A stretch of DNA of 64,000 nucleotides from Smallanthus sonchifolius (Eukaryota; Streptophyta; Magnoliopsida; Asterales; Asteraceae): the NCBI GenBank assembly GCA_023525975.1, contig CM042035.1, positions 30,409,001-30,473,000 of the forward strand. The letters are read 5' to 3'. Below are positions 30,436-42,150 of this stretch, in pieces (position 1 is the first letter of the stretch; every line of letters starts with the position of its first letter). A program made the translations under genes and the position numbers. The notes beneath the pieces were generated by a model. That model did not search any database. It saw only the letters and a program-made list of their open reading frames with translations, and was not told the origin of the DNA.

Positions 30436-33400
30436 ATGCCTCATCGACGTGTAAACTCTAGCACTTCCAACCCGGATCTTGCTACTCTTCTTGCCCAACT
30501 GGTGGGGCAAATGACCCAAGCCAATAACAACAGTGACGGGTCTCACAACATCCAAGGGAACGGTGGTAATAACCCGCCTCAATGCACGTTTAAGCACTTT
30601 AACTCGTGCAATCCTACAAAATTCTTCGGGACTGAAGGTGCTACCGGCCTGTTGCAATGGTTTGAAAGCATGGAAAGCACATTCCTAAACAGTGACTGTC
30701 CCGATAATCTTCGGGTTCTCTATGCCACAAGTGTACTTCAAAAAAGAGCCCTCACCTGGTGGAACGGTGAGAAACGCACTCGTGGTATTGAGGTTGCCAC
30801 ATCCTTATCATGGGATGATCTGAAGAAAGCCATGACTGATGAATTCGGTCCTCGGAATGAAATAAGGAAGCTCGAGACTGAGTTTTGGGATCTTGCCCAA
30901 GACAGCGGGGATAATCTGGCTTACACCACCCGGTTTCAAGAGCTGAGTCTACTAGTACCTCATATGGTCACTCCCCTTGCCCGGGGAATTGAAAAATACA
31001 TAGGCGGGCTGCCTATGCAAATTCAGGATGCTGTGTTAGGAAGCAATCCTCCTACACTTGAAGCTGCTATTCGCCTATCCGCTACGCTATCCGACAACCA
31101 CGTCAAAGCCGGAACCTTAACAAGAAAGGGTTCCAAGAAGGTTGTTTATACTCTTGCAGCCGTCAAAGATGTAAAGCCCGAGTCTTCTAACCGTAACAAG
31201 AAACGAAAGGGTCGAAACTTCGCAGCCGTAACTCCCGCTGTACCTGCTATTCAAGTGGCCCCTTTGGGTCAAAACCCGAAACCTTATTTGGGTCCAAATC
31301 CCCAATGTCAGACCTGCAAGTACCATCATCCTGCCAACTTACCATGCCGATTGTGTTCAAGCTACGGAAGATATGGACACGTGGTCACTACTTGCCGTAC
31401 CCGTCCTCCCGTCCATCAAGCTGCTCCAGCCAACCGTCCAAACTATCCGGCACTTCTCAATGGTCGGGCATGTTACGAGTGTGGAGACCCAAACCATTTC
31501 CGTGACCGATGCCCAAAACTTCATCATCAAAGTGGTCCCCAAGGGCGAGCGTTTAATATAAACGCTAATGAGGCACAAGCAAACAACGACGTGATAAACG
31601 GTACGTTTCTCGTAAACAATCATTATGCATCCATTTTGTTTGATACCGGTGCCGATAGGAGTTTTGTATCTCTTACCTTTGAATCTCGACTTGCTAAACA
31701 AAGAACGAAACTTGACAATTCTTATTCCGTGGAGATAGCAAACGGGAAATCTATTGCCATAAATTCCGTTATCCGCGACTGCAATCTCGAGCTTAATAAT
31801 CATGAATTCTCTGTTGATCTCCTTCCAATGCAATTGGGAAGCTTCGATATTATAATTGGAATGGACTGGTTATCCAAGCACCATGCCGAGGTTATTTGCT
31901 ACGAAAAGTGCATTCGTATACCTCTCCCTTCGGGTGACACGTTAGTTATTTTCGGTGAAAAACCGTGTCGTGGTCTTCAACTCATGTCTTGCACATTGGC
32001 ACGAAAGTACTTACGGAAAAAGTACGTTGCATTCTTGGCCCACATAGTTGACACAAAAGACAAGGGTAAGAAATTGCAAGACATTCCAATCATCCGAGAT
32101 TTTCCTGAGGTATTCCCCGAGGATTTACCTGGTCTTCCTCCCACTAGACAAGTGGAGTTTCGTATCGACCTTGTGTCCGGAGCAACTCCCGTGGCAAAAG
32201 CTCCCTATCGTCTTGCACCTTCCGAGATGCAAGAGCTTGCAAGTCAATTACAAGAACTCTCATCCAAAGGATTCATCCGCCCGAGCCATTCACCTTGGGG
32301 TGCTCCCGTACTATTCGTAAAGAAAAAGGATGGATCGTTTCGAATGTGCATCGATTATCGTGAACTCAACAAACTTACAATTAAGAACCGTTATCCTTTA
32401 CCCCGTATCGACGATCTTTTCGATCAGCTTCAAGGTTCAACATGTTTCTCCAAGATTGACCTTCGTTCCGGATACCATCAACTTCGTGTTCTCGATGAAG
32501 ACATTCCGAAGACTGCCTTTCGGACTAGGTACGGTCACTACGAGTTCATGGTCATGCCATTCGGGTTGACTAATGCACCTGCGGTCTTCATGGACCTCAT
32601 GAACCGTGTATGCAAACCTTATTTGGACAAGTTCGTGATCGTTTTCATTAACGACATTCTTATCTATTCTAAGACGAAAGTGGAGCATGAACAACATCTT
32701 CGTTTGATTTTAGAACTCTTGAAGAAAGAACAACTATACGCCAAGTTCTCCAAGTGTGAATTCTGGCTAAAGGAAGTTCAATTTTTGGGACACATAGTCA
32801 ACGATAAGGGAATTCATGTGGACCCGGCAAAAATCGAAGCGGTAAAGAATTGGAGTACTCCTAAGACTCCTACCGAGATTCGTTCCTTCCTTGGACTAGC
32901 AGGTTACTATCATCGCTTCATCTCAAATTTCTCCAAGATTGCGGTTCCACTCACTGCCTTGACTCATAAAGGTAAATCTTACGAGTGGGGACCCAAGCAA
33001 GAGGAAGCCTTTCAAACTCTCAAGCACAAGCTCTGCAATGCTCCTATTCTAACTCTTCCTAGTGGTAATGACGACTTTGTCGTTTATTGTGATGCATCCA
33101 ACCAAGGTCTTGGTTGTGTCCTAATGCAACGTGGCCAAGTAATTGCATACGCATCACGTCAGCTCAAAATCCATGAGAAGAACTATACGACCCATGATCT
33201 CGAGCTTGGTGCTGTCGTTTTTGCCTTGAAAATTTGGAGACACTATCTGTATGGCACCAAATGCGTGGTTTTCACCGACCACAAAAGTCTCCAACATATT
33301 TTCAATCAAAAAGAACTTAATATGAGGCAACGACGATGGGTTGAACTTCTAAACGACTACGACTGTGAGATCCGCTACCACCCCGGCAAAGCAAACGTTG

Positions 33401-34900
33401 TAGCTGACGCCTTGAGTCGTAAAGAACGTATCATGCTTCATAGTGTTTATATTCATAACGATATCCAAGCCCGTATTCTCAAAGCACAACACACCTCGGT
33501 TACCGAGGGAAACATTTATCAAGAAATGGCATGTGGTGTAGAACTCTTGTTAGAAACCAAAGCCAACGGCCTATTGTATTACTTGGACCGTATCTGGGTT
33601 CCCGATCGCGACGATCTTCGTATATTTTTGATGAACGAGTCCCATAAAACTCGATATTCGGTACATCCCGGAGCTGATAAGTTGTACATGGGTCTCCGTC
33701 AGCAATATTGGTGGCCCGGCATGAAAAAGGATATTGCCCTCTTTGTGGCAAAATGCCTGACTTGTTCTAAAGTGAAGGCCGAACACCAAAAGCCTTCCGG
33801 ACTCCTCGAACAACCTGAAATTCCCGTGTGGAAGTGGGAGAACCTTGCTATGGACTTCATCACCAAACTTCCACGCACTTCTAATGGGCACGATAGTATC
33901 TGGGTTATTATCGACCGACTTACAAAGTCTGCTCATTTCTTGCCTATTCGTGAGGACTATCGAGTCGAGAAATTGGCTCGAATCTACATTGATGAGATCG
34001 TAAGTCGTCACGGGATCCCTTTGAACATCATCTCCGATCGTGATTCGCGTTTTACTTCCTGATTTTGGCAATCACTGCAATCAGTACTTGGTACTCGTTT
34101 GGATTTAAGTACGGCCTACCATCCTCAAACTGATGGGCAAACCGAGCGAACAATCCAAACTCTCGAGGATATGCTTAGAGCTTGTGTTATTGACTTTGGT
34201 GGCAATTGGAATTCTCACCTACCACTGATCGAATTTTCCTACAACAACAGCTACCACACAAGTATTAACATGGCACCGTTTGAAGCTCTTTATGGACGAA
34301 AATGTCGTTCACCGATTTGTTGGAACGAAATTGGTGAAGCACAAATCACCGGTCCCGAGCTTATCCAAGAGACCACCGATAAAATTTTTCTTATTCGTGA
34401 CAACATTCGAGTGGCAAGGAGTTGGCAAAAGAGCTATGCCGATAAAAGACGAAACCCTTGGAATTTCAAGTTGGGGATATGGTTCTCCTAAAAGTATCAC
34501 CTTGGAAGGGCGTAGTCCGATTTGGAAAGAAAGGAAAACTTGCACCTCGATATGTGGGTCCCTTCAAGATACTCGAAAGGGTAGGAAAAGTGGCCTACAA
34601 ACTCGATCTTCCTTCAGAACTCATCAACGTTCATCCGACTTTCCATGTATCTAATTTGAAAAAAGTGTCTAGCCGACGAGAATCTCCACATCCCTCTTGA
34701 TGAAGTGCGCATTGACGAGAGGATGCACCTTGTTGAGAAACCCGTGGAAATTATGGACCAAGAAGTCAAGAAACTCAAGCGTAGCCGCATCCCCATTGTT
34801 AAGGTCCGTTGGGAGTCTAAACGTGGACCCTAGTTCACTTGGGAACGTGAAGACCAAATGAAATCCAAATATCCGCATCTCTTTCATAGCCTCCACTAGT
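30436..34900 (+). pseudogene. Gag-pol polyprotein of the gypsy element (nearly intact; nonsense codon in integrase, mutated RT motif)
   Basis: A 1208-codon ORF runs from 30436 to 34062. It encodes gag with a CCHC knuckle (CYECGDPNHFRDRC, about residue 345), protease (FDTGADRSFVS, about residue 402), reverse transcriptase (FRMCIDYRELNKL, FSKIDLRSGYHQ), RNase H (VVYCDASNQGLG) and integrase with an HHCC zinc site and catalytic MDFITKLP and ISDRDSRF. The RT active-site motif reads FINDIL rather than the FIDDIL normal for gypsy, an Asp-to-Asn change at 32650-32652 (AAC for GAC). The ORF stops at TGA 34060, which would be CGA (Arg) in relatives. The integrase end (AYHPQTDGQTERT) continues in frame. 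A one-base loss near 34460 and an extra A near 34660 shift the frame. The chromodomain-like end (VKVRWESKRGP, then TAG, FTWERE) finishes at about 34900. It is inactive. Confidence 0.9.
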
Positions 34901-34924
34901 TGAATTTCGGGGCGAAATTCCTTT

Positions 34925-34937
34925 AACATGGGGAGAC
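34925..34937 (+). promoter_or_regulatory. Polypurine tract of the gypsy element
   Basis: AACATGGGGAGAC lies directly before the 3' LTR, with the usual GGGGAGA core. Confidence 0.75.
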
Positions 34938-37631
34938 TGTGACATTTCGGATTTTTATTTACGCATTTGTAATATATATCATGTAATCATTTTTCTATTT
35001 AATGAAATGCAAACGTTTTCATTTAATTTTGTACAAAATACATATATTTATATTTTATGAATTAAAAAATAATTAAAAGTTTATAAGTTTTAAACTTATA
35101 TAAAATTTTATATAAAAATCTAAACTAGAAAGATTCATGTATAAATTAGATAACCCATTTAAATAAAATAATTAACTTTTATAAAAATATTCATAATAAT
35201 AATAAGACAAGTTTATAAAATATAATTGAAATAAAAAAGAGAAAATTTAATTAGTTTATTTTAAAAAGTTAAGGGTATGTTGTGAACATTTTGAAACTAA
35301 AAGGTTTTAAGACAAAATCGGTTAAGGGACTAAACCTGGCCAAATCAAACCACAAGGACTCATCCGTAACTATCCCAGGGACTTCATTAAAACAGAAACA
35401 AACTTCAGGGACCATTCTTGCCAAGTCCCAATTCGCATTTCCGGTCGCCTTCCCCATTGACCGGCGGTCCAAAGGTTTTTCCGGCGACCCACTCGACAGG
35501 GCTGTCCCCTACACCTCAACAGCCGAAAGTGGTCTCCCTGGCCTCGTCTCTTCCACGCGAACAAAAGGCCTCGACCAATTTGTTCCCCCAACATAAGGAT
35601 CGTCCGATCCTGTTGGTGGCCGAGATACCCACGTCCGAATTCGTGCCCGACAGGCCACCTCCACGCCTGCTAAAGGGCTCGACAGTTTCGTCTCGTCCAG
35701 ACGAGTGTCGGGGCATGCTCATATGCTTGTCTTATTATCAGGATTAAGCTCGACTATAAATAGCCATTACCAGACCTGCACGAGCTCGCCCACCCTCTTC
35801 CACCCACTCTCACTCCGAATTGAGACTACCATCGCATTCGTCGTCCCTGAAAGAAGCTGTGACCAAAGTTTCGAAGTTTAATTCCATCTAGAAGTCGATT
35901 CCCACTTGTGACATTTTCGAGTTCCAAAGCCTTGTCGACCAGACCTGTTGCAACTCGGTTCGAGCCTCGAATCGATTCCTCTGTCTTCTATATATCCCTG
36001 GTAAGCAATTCGAACCAAAATCGCGGCATTCGCACGAGGATTACCGAGCAAACCCAAGTCCTCGGACGCGATTGCCGGATTGCCGAGGACCAGCGACCAA
36101 CTTCTTAGTTGTGTTTATCAATTAATCAACACACATATAACCAGCGATGGGCAGTGGCCCGGCTGGTTATGCGTGTGTGTGTCTGTGTCACAGGTCGCGG
36201 GTTCGAGCCTCCTGGCCTCCGGCCCAACCCCATTTTTGCTTCTATTATCATTTTTTTATTTTATTAAATTTTCTTAATATTATTTTGTTACACTAAAGAC
36301 TAAAACGAGTCGGTTTGATCGTTCGTTTATTTTGAAACCGATTAAGCAATCTTTTTATCTATAAACTATTTCATTTTTTTATAAATCTTGTAATATTATA
36401 CATTTTCTTATATATAAAATATCCCATATTTTTATAAATCTTGTAATATTTTATAAACTTATTTAATTACGTTTTTATATATAAAATGTCTTATATTTTT
36501 TATAAATCTTATAACATTTTTATAAACTTATTAAAATACATTTAATATATAAAATATCTCATTTTTTTATATATATGAACCTAGCAATATTTTTAATAAA
36601 CTGGTTTAAATAAATTTTAAATATCGACATAATTAGTTAAATAAAGACTTTTCTTTTATGATTATATAAATACCTTAAATATAATAATACTTGTTTAAAA
36701 CAATATATATATATATATATATATCCTTATAAGTTAAAGTTTTACAAAAACCATTATCATTCAATTTCCATACTTTATAAATATTAAAATTACATTAAAG
36801 CCTGTATACATTTAAATACAAATACACACTTATACGCATACAATAATACCCATTTGTCTACATAGGGTATCAACGTGCTTAGGCTTCCACATACTTATCA
36901 CCTACACGCGTGGAAAAATACCCGCTTGCAAGGTGAGTTACATAGCCCCTATTTTACATTTTTATACGTTTTGGGGTGAAACATTATACATGCTACTCAC
37001 ACTGTTTATACGTGTTATACATGAGACTATATGCTTATACTTTGGATGTACATACATTTATACACAAGACAACCAACTGTAATATTGATAGATCTATTGT
37101 GCCTGACCAGCCCACCCGGTTAGGGTGTTTATTACTGCATACTTGGATATGACCGCGTGTTATATTCAAACATATCTGATATAGTGGGTAACTTTATTCA
37201 AACATACCGGACTTAGCTGTTGTGCTCTGTTCAAGCGTGTCAAACTCGGTTTGGATTGTGATTAAATAAATGATACATCATACATACTATGTTTAACAAT
37301 ATAAACAAAGAGTTGCAAAACGATTTACAACTACTATTTACAGGAAATACTAAACCTATGTACTCACCAACTTTTTAGTTGACACTTGATTTAAATAATG
37401 TTTCAGGTTTGGATATGTGACTACTTGCCGAAGATTCTCCACTTAAGAACTATGGACCTAGTTAAATAAATCAATGTTTTGAACTAGACTAGGTTATTTG
37501 GAATGTATTGTATTTGGATCTTGTTGTCTTTAACTTAATTAATGAATTATGCAACTATTAGCTATCATGTGCTTTTGAACAATCATCACATTGTCCGCCT
37601 CGATGATTCCGCCATCGGTCGGGGTGTGACA
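34938..37631 (+). repeat. 3' LTR of the gypsy element
   Basis: Nearly identical to the 5' LTR. Visible differences include GGCCAAATC for GGACAAATC, a shorter (AT)n run (36703-36724) and GGTCGGGG for GGTTGGGG near the end. TATA box at 35755-35763, tRNA-like module at 36145-36231. Confidence 0.92.
36145..36231 (+). other. tRNA-like module, 3' LTR copy
   Basis: Same A-box-like and B-box-like words as at 28031-28117, unchanged. Keeping both boxes in both LTRs only reflects the young age of the insertion. Confidence 0.5.
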
Positions 37632-39074
37632 ATCTTCCTCGAGGAAGTACCACTCGTACATGCTTCAGGAACTTTGGCTGAAGACTCGTTGGCATCTTCA
37701 GCCTGAATGGTCTGTTCAGTTTGTTCCTTAATGGCTGGGGCCTCAAATATTTCCCCATCCTCCAACTCATAAATACCCTCTCCATCTCCTTTCGAGAATT
37801 CCACAATAACATAATTCCCGCATTCATCCCAATCATCACCGCTGTCTATTTCTCCTTCTTCAATCTCTGCTAAAGCCCCTATCATGATTTCATCGTTTAA
37901 ATTGGGACTTGTAGCTAAAACTTCTAACACCCCAGCAGGTGTTTTTCCTTTATCAACACCACCACTTTGTTGTTGTTGTTGGGTGGACTCCCCCTGATCC
38001 ATAGTTGTGGCTTTTGTTGGTAAGACAGCTTGAGTCTCACCAGCACCAGCACCTGAAGGCCCAACATTTGGATCAGCGTCCTAGTCTTTATCTTTTGTAA
38101 GGTCGACCTGATGACAAGCTTCTTCTTGAACTTTCTGGCTTGTCTCCCCCTGAGACGCAAGCTATTTTGTCAACTTAGCCACCAAGTCGACCAACACCTG
38201 ATGTTCACCCCGTTGTATCAACATTTGATTCTCCATTACTAAACGGGTGGTGAAGAAGGATTCATTTAGGTTGAATTGCATCCTTTGAAGGTCAAAGAAT
38301 GACTTCATTTGCTCTTCGATGGCCTGCCACTGATGTGTTAATCTTGTGTTAGATTCAATAAGCAGATTAATCTGCGTTTGTTGGGTGGCAACCTGTGTCT
38401 CTAAGGATGCAATCCTTTGATCCCTAGGATCAACGACCCTAGCGGTAGAGGGTTCTCCCTTCTCATGAATTTAGTCTGCAAACAACTCTGACAAATCAAA
38501 GTGATGGCCCATGTCTCCAAATTCCAGTGAGTGTGTCATTGGTGGTAGAGTACCAGCGGTGAGAGTGAATGGTAAGGTTGTTGTTTGGAGAACAATGGGT
38601 GCTATTGTTGTTGAGACAAGGACTGATTCAGTCAAAATGTGAAGTATTATGAAGGTTGAGAGTTGAATAGTGGTAGCCAGAAGAGATACAACTACAGGAA
38701 GAGGTTCTTCAGTTGTTGGAATAGAAACTGGTGTTATCGTTCTTATTCTTCGTGGGCTATACAACTCTGTGTTGAGTGGGAGCTTGTGTTACTTGATTGG
38801 TAGCTTGCTGTGCCCGTACCCTGGCGTTTATTACATCCATTACTTCCTGCCACGGGCGATCATGCTTGGTCTTCTTTCTTCATTCAGTCACTTTAGGTGC
38901 CTCGTGGTCTATGTCTGAACTTTCAAGTTGAAAGCCCCAGTCTGAACTCTCTCTTCGTCTTCGCCTAGACGATGACTCAAGAAGTGATTCCTGAATATTC
39001 TTTCTTGGATGCCGCTGGTCTGGTGTGGGTTCAGAATCAGATGAATCAGTTACAGTTCGTTCTAATTCACTGGT

Positions 39075-39190
39075 ATCTTGCCTTTGAGCATAGCCAGTAC
39101 CACCATCATCCTCATTACCTTCATCATCATTACCATCATCACTATCATCATCACCATCACTATCTTCATTCATCATCATCACCTTCTTCC
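39075..39190. repeat. CAT/ATC triplet-rich tract encoding Asp/Glu
   Basis: A run of CATCATC, TCATCACC and similar triplets lies within the envelope-like ORF of element B. On the coding (minus) strand it gives an Asp-rich acidic stretch. A comparable acidic stretch lies at 53750-53830 in element C. Confidence 0.7.
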
Positions 39191-40140
39191 CTTCCATCTG
39201 AGTGTTCACTTAACTCAGGTTCACTCTCAGGATGGTACCACCTATCTCCTTGTGGTGCAACGTATGCTTCATTAATCAAGTGGCCAAATAAAGGTGTGTG
39301 CATGGGAATTGGTTCATCAGTACCAGCAGTAAGGAACTACACAAACACCCTTTTTGCTATTTGTTTGACTTGTAGCTGCTGACCTATTTGAGGTAGATTT
39401 GGCGGGAAATGATTGATCAGCAGTTGAATGAAGCGAGGGTATAGGAGGAAGCTATGTCTGGGAGCATCATTTATCTGATCACGGATTGCGTTGTAGACAT
39501 ATCGTGAAAAATTGTAACCCTTGTTCAATGACAATCCAACCAGAGCTGATGCTAAGTCGTGCTCCATAGCATCCTTTCCTGCCTTTCTTGCTGATATGCA
39601 CATGATCATAACATGTGCGAGATACCTCCATTGATCTAAGAGCCACATTTTCTTGTACGGTGGATAATCTCTTCGCCCAACATACCCCATTCTCTGTCGC
39701 CAACATCCATCTATCATGTATTCCGGATATTGGACTGGATCGGTGGCTCTATCATGAAACTGCAATACTTGTCTTATTGTATCCTCTGATATTGCTATCC
39801 GATGATTAGCAACGGTAGCAGTAATCACATTAGGAGTTTGTCTGCAATCCAACTCAGCGGTATCCCAAAATTGTTCCAAGTAAGGTCGTGATACTACTGG
39901 GTCGACCGAGATAACATATGAAATCTTTGATCAGTTCAGGAATGTGACTATCTCCTGATAGTTAAGAGCTGCACCTCACCATTCCTGGTCTGTTAGTGCT
40001 AATAGATTGAAGTCTGGTGTGAATGCACGTCTAGCCATATCTGCAAGACAAAACAAAAACAAGATTAGAAATGATTACGTATATCATTAAATATTATAGA
40101 CAATGAAGAAAAATTTGGACTTAGAAAAATTCACAAGTCT

Positions 40141-40246
40141 GCCTCGTGCGTACATAGCTAAATACGCACACACAGAATTTGTCATGCGCACTTAACATGT
40201 ACGCATGAACAAAAACTTTCATGCGTACTTGCCAAGTACGCATGGT
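40141..40246 (-). repeat. Palindromes in the leader of the element B envelope-like ORF
   Basis: Three imperfect palindromes of the GCGTACTT..AAGTACGC family are centred near 40157, 40204 and 40232, about 100-200 bp before the envelope-like start codon (minus sense). The same family occurs in the LTR and gag leader. Confidence 0.65.
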
Positions 40247-40746
40247 CTTAGTAAGTGCTCAATTTTTTAACAAGTCCGAAATCAAAATTCATGGTTTAAA
40301 TTCCGTAATTCCTCTCCTAATGGTGTCGAAAATGGCATAGGGTTCAACACATGACTCATTTTGATCAAACAGGGGCCGAACGCTACTCAAGCGCAAACCC
40401 AAGATCAAAAAATCAAAATTTGCAAGTTAAAATTATGAATCCTGTGTTAACCAACTGCGAATGATGAATAGAAACTTGAATTGATGCTTAAATTAACATG
40501 CAAACACATTGGTTATCAGAATTTTGTGCATCAAGAACCCTAGTATCAAGAACACTAAATCACTCAATTTTGGAAGTTTTAATGGTTGAAATCACATGAG
40601 ATTCTCACCAAATGTTCTTTGGATGATGTTATAACTGAAATCATAATGAAAAACCGGTTTGGTAACACAAAGATTTTAGAGCGCAAATGATCAAGTGGCG
40701 GTTTGTAAAGTGAAGTGTTTGAATGAAGAATAAATACAAAGTGCCG

Positions 40747-40865
40747 TTTTATATACCCCACTTTACAAGTCGTGCGTACTTAAGTAAGTGCGCATGAATT
40801 ACTTCATGCGTACCTAACAAGTACGCATGAGTTAAGTCATGCGCACTTAGTTAAGTTTGCATGGC
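40747..40865 (-). promoter_or_regulatory. Candidate internal promoter for the envelope-like ORF of element B
   Basis: On the minus strand three palindromes (centres about 40851, 40817, 40784; spacing 34 and 33 bp; core GCGTACTTAAGTAAGTGCGC or variants) are followed 16 bp later by TATATAAAA (40755-40747). This copies the order, spacing and orientation of the array plus TATA box in the 5' LTR (49077-49206). The ORF starts about 710 bp downstream, directly after an acceptor-like TTGCAG, and donor-like TTTG|GTGAGA lies near 40615. Promoter function is inferred from layout alone. Confidence 0.5.
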
Positions 40866-42150
40866 TTAACTCCTGCTCCATTATCAAACTAAAAAAAATC
40901 TCTGTTTTTATGAAGAACTTGTAAGACGAACATGATAGATAGGTTCAATTGGTGGTTGAAAACGAAAATATTTCTGGAAGTTATGAAAATCTTTTTGTTC
41001 TTTTGAATTCCTGGAAATGAACTGTACAAGAAATCTTTTTGTTATTTTGTAAAGTTTATGTTAAAACACACTGGAAATCTTTTTGAGGTTTTTCTAAATA
41101 AATAAGCATAAAAAATGAGTGATTGAATACTTACAGTGAACGTCTTTTTGGTCAAGTCATAAGCGGAGGATCATATCAGACTAACAAGTAGCATTAGTGA
41201 TCTTGATAAATTTTCAAAGAATTTGGGATCATATTATGACATACTAATAAAAAAAATTTAAAATACAAATTGTCAATATTTGAAACTATAAGCATTCTAG
41301 GATCAAATTCATGTGATTTATGGTACTATTTAGAGTTCTACAATGTGTACCCCATAGTTATGTAAAAGTAAATGCATTATCTCAAGACATCTAAGATTTT
41401 CCCAAGGATTATCAATATCACCAGGTTGAGGTAATATCGTTTAGCACATAGAAATCAAGCAGAGTCCATTAGGACTAACAAGAATCATTTGATTCATTTG
41501 TTTTGGCTCGTGAGTATTTTGTGATGATGCAGGCTAATATATATGGAATCCGAAGATTTTTGGGTAGCGGGATCCAACTGTTATCCGGATATCTTCAATG
41601 AAACAGATGTGATCCAAGGGTGAATATATGCTTGACGGTTGTTGTCAAGACATATCTTAGCTCGGCTTCCCTTTGCATACTTGTGAGTATGAGCAGTGAA
41701 GTGAGCTGAAAATTGTGCTAAAGACATCACCTGAAATTGGTCTCAACAGATAATACTAACCAAAATATTACATTCTATTTCTGATAATGATCTTTTGTTA
41801 ATCTTATACACACACACCTCATAACATGGGTTCAAATCACATTTGTAGAAAAAATATTTAATTTTCACACTACTAATGATTTAGCGAATGCTTCTAGCTG
41901 ACTGACAATTTAACAAAGAATATTTGAAGTATATCAAGGTGCAATCATCTCCCTGGTTATGCAATCTAAGAAATTTAGATCACTAACTGATGTGAAATCA
42001 TTTCCTCCAATTTTAAATGACATTGGGATTTGGAAAATTTTATATTTTGTTTGGATTTTTCTTAAAAAAAAAATTTAACAGAAAACAAATTAAATGTAAA
42101 ACAAAACTAGATGAAACTTCCAAGAAATAAGTTTGTTTTGAAAACGTTTA
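40866..42150. other. Spacer between RNase H and the envelope-like promoter module, element B
   Basis: AT-rich and non-coding, with stops in all frames. A long pol-to-envelope spacer is normal for Sirevirus-like elements. I see no other motif I can name. Confidence 0.4.

Larger units (their letters stand above)
26821..37631 (+). mobile_element. Gypsy (Ty3) chromovirus-type LTR retrotransposon, Tekay-like
   Basis: LTRs of 2703 bp (26821-29523) and 2694 bp (34938-37631) start TGTGACATTTCGG and end GGGGTGTGACA. The 5-bp target duplication ATCTT is exact (26816-26820 and 37632-37636). The interior has a tRNA-Met primer site, one gag-pol ORF and a C-terminal chromodomain-like segment, followed by a polypurine tract. 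Long LTRs plus a chromodomain suggest the Tekay/Del branch. The two LTRs differ by only some tens of positions by eye (about 1%), so this is one of the youngest insertions in the window. It interrupts the envelope-like ORF of element B. Confidence 0.93.
26581..40038 (-). pseudogene. Envelope-like ORF of element B, split by the gypsy insertion
   Basis: The minus-strand ORF runs 40038..37632 and resumes 26815..26581. The frame is preserved across the duplicated ATCTT. The start ATG at 40038 follows an acceptor-like GTCTTGCAGAT. The N-terminal domain (about 39900-39340) has FWDTAELDCRQ, LLDQWRYLAHVMIMCISARK and YNFSRYVYNAI, closely paralleling the ORF of element C. It is followed by a very acidic tract encoded by a GAT-type triplet repeat (39075-39180), Ser/Thr/Pro segments, and a C-terminal block with KRSGGVQYLKPKTGAFNSLP. 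In-frame stops occur at the 5' end (TGA near 39979 and 39930), and there are frameshifts near 39340 and 38100. No signal peptide or membrane helix is obvious. The N-domain resembles plant transposon-associated domains of unknown function, so a true envelope role is unproven. Confidence 0.6.

Noticed and set aside
38972..39382. Plus-strand His/Tyr-rich ORF
   Set aside because: Antisense reading of the acidic triplet repeat in the envelope-like ORF of element B.
37628..40038. True viral envelope glycoprotein in elements B and C
   Set aside because: No signal peptide, transmembrane helix or Cys pattern is seen; the name only reflects position after pol.
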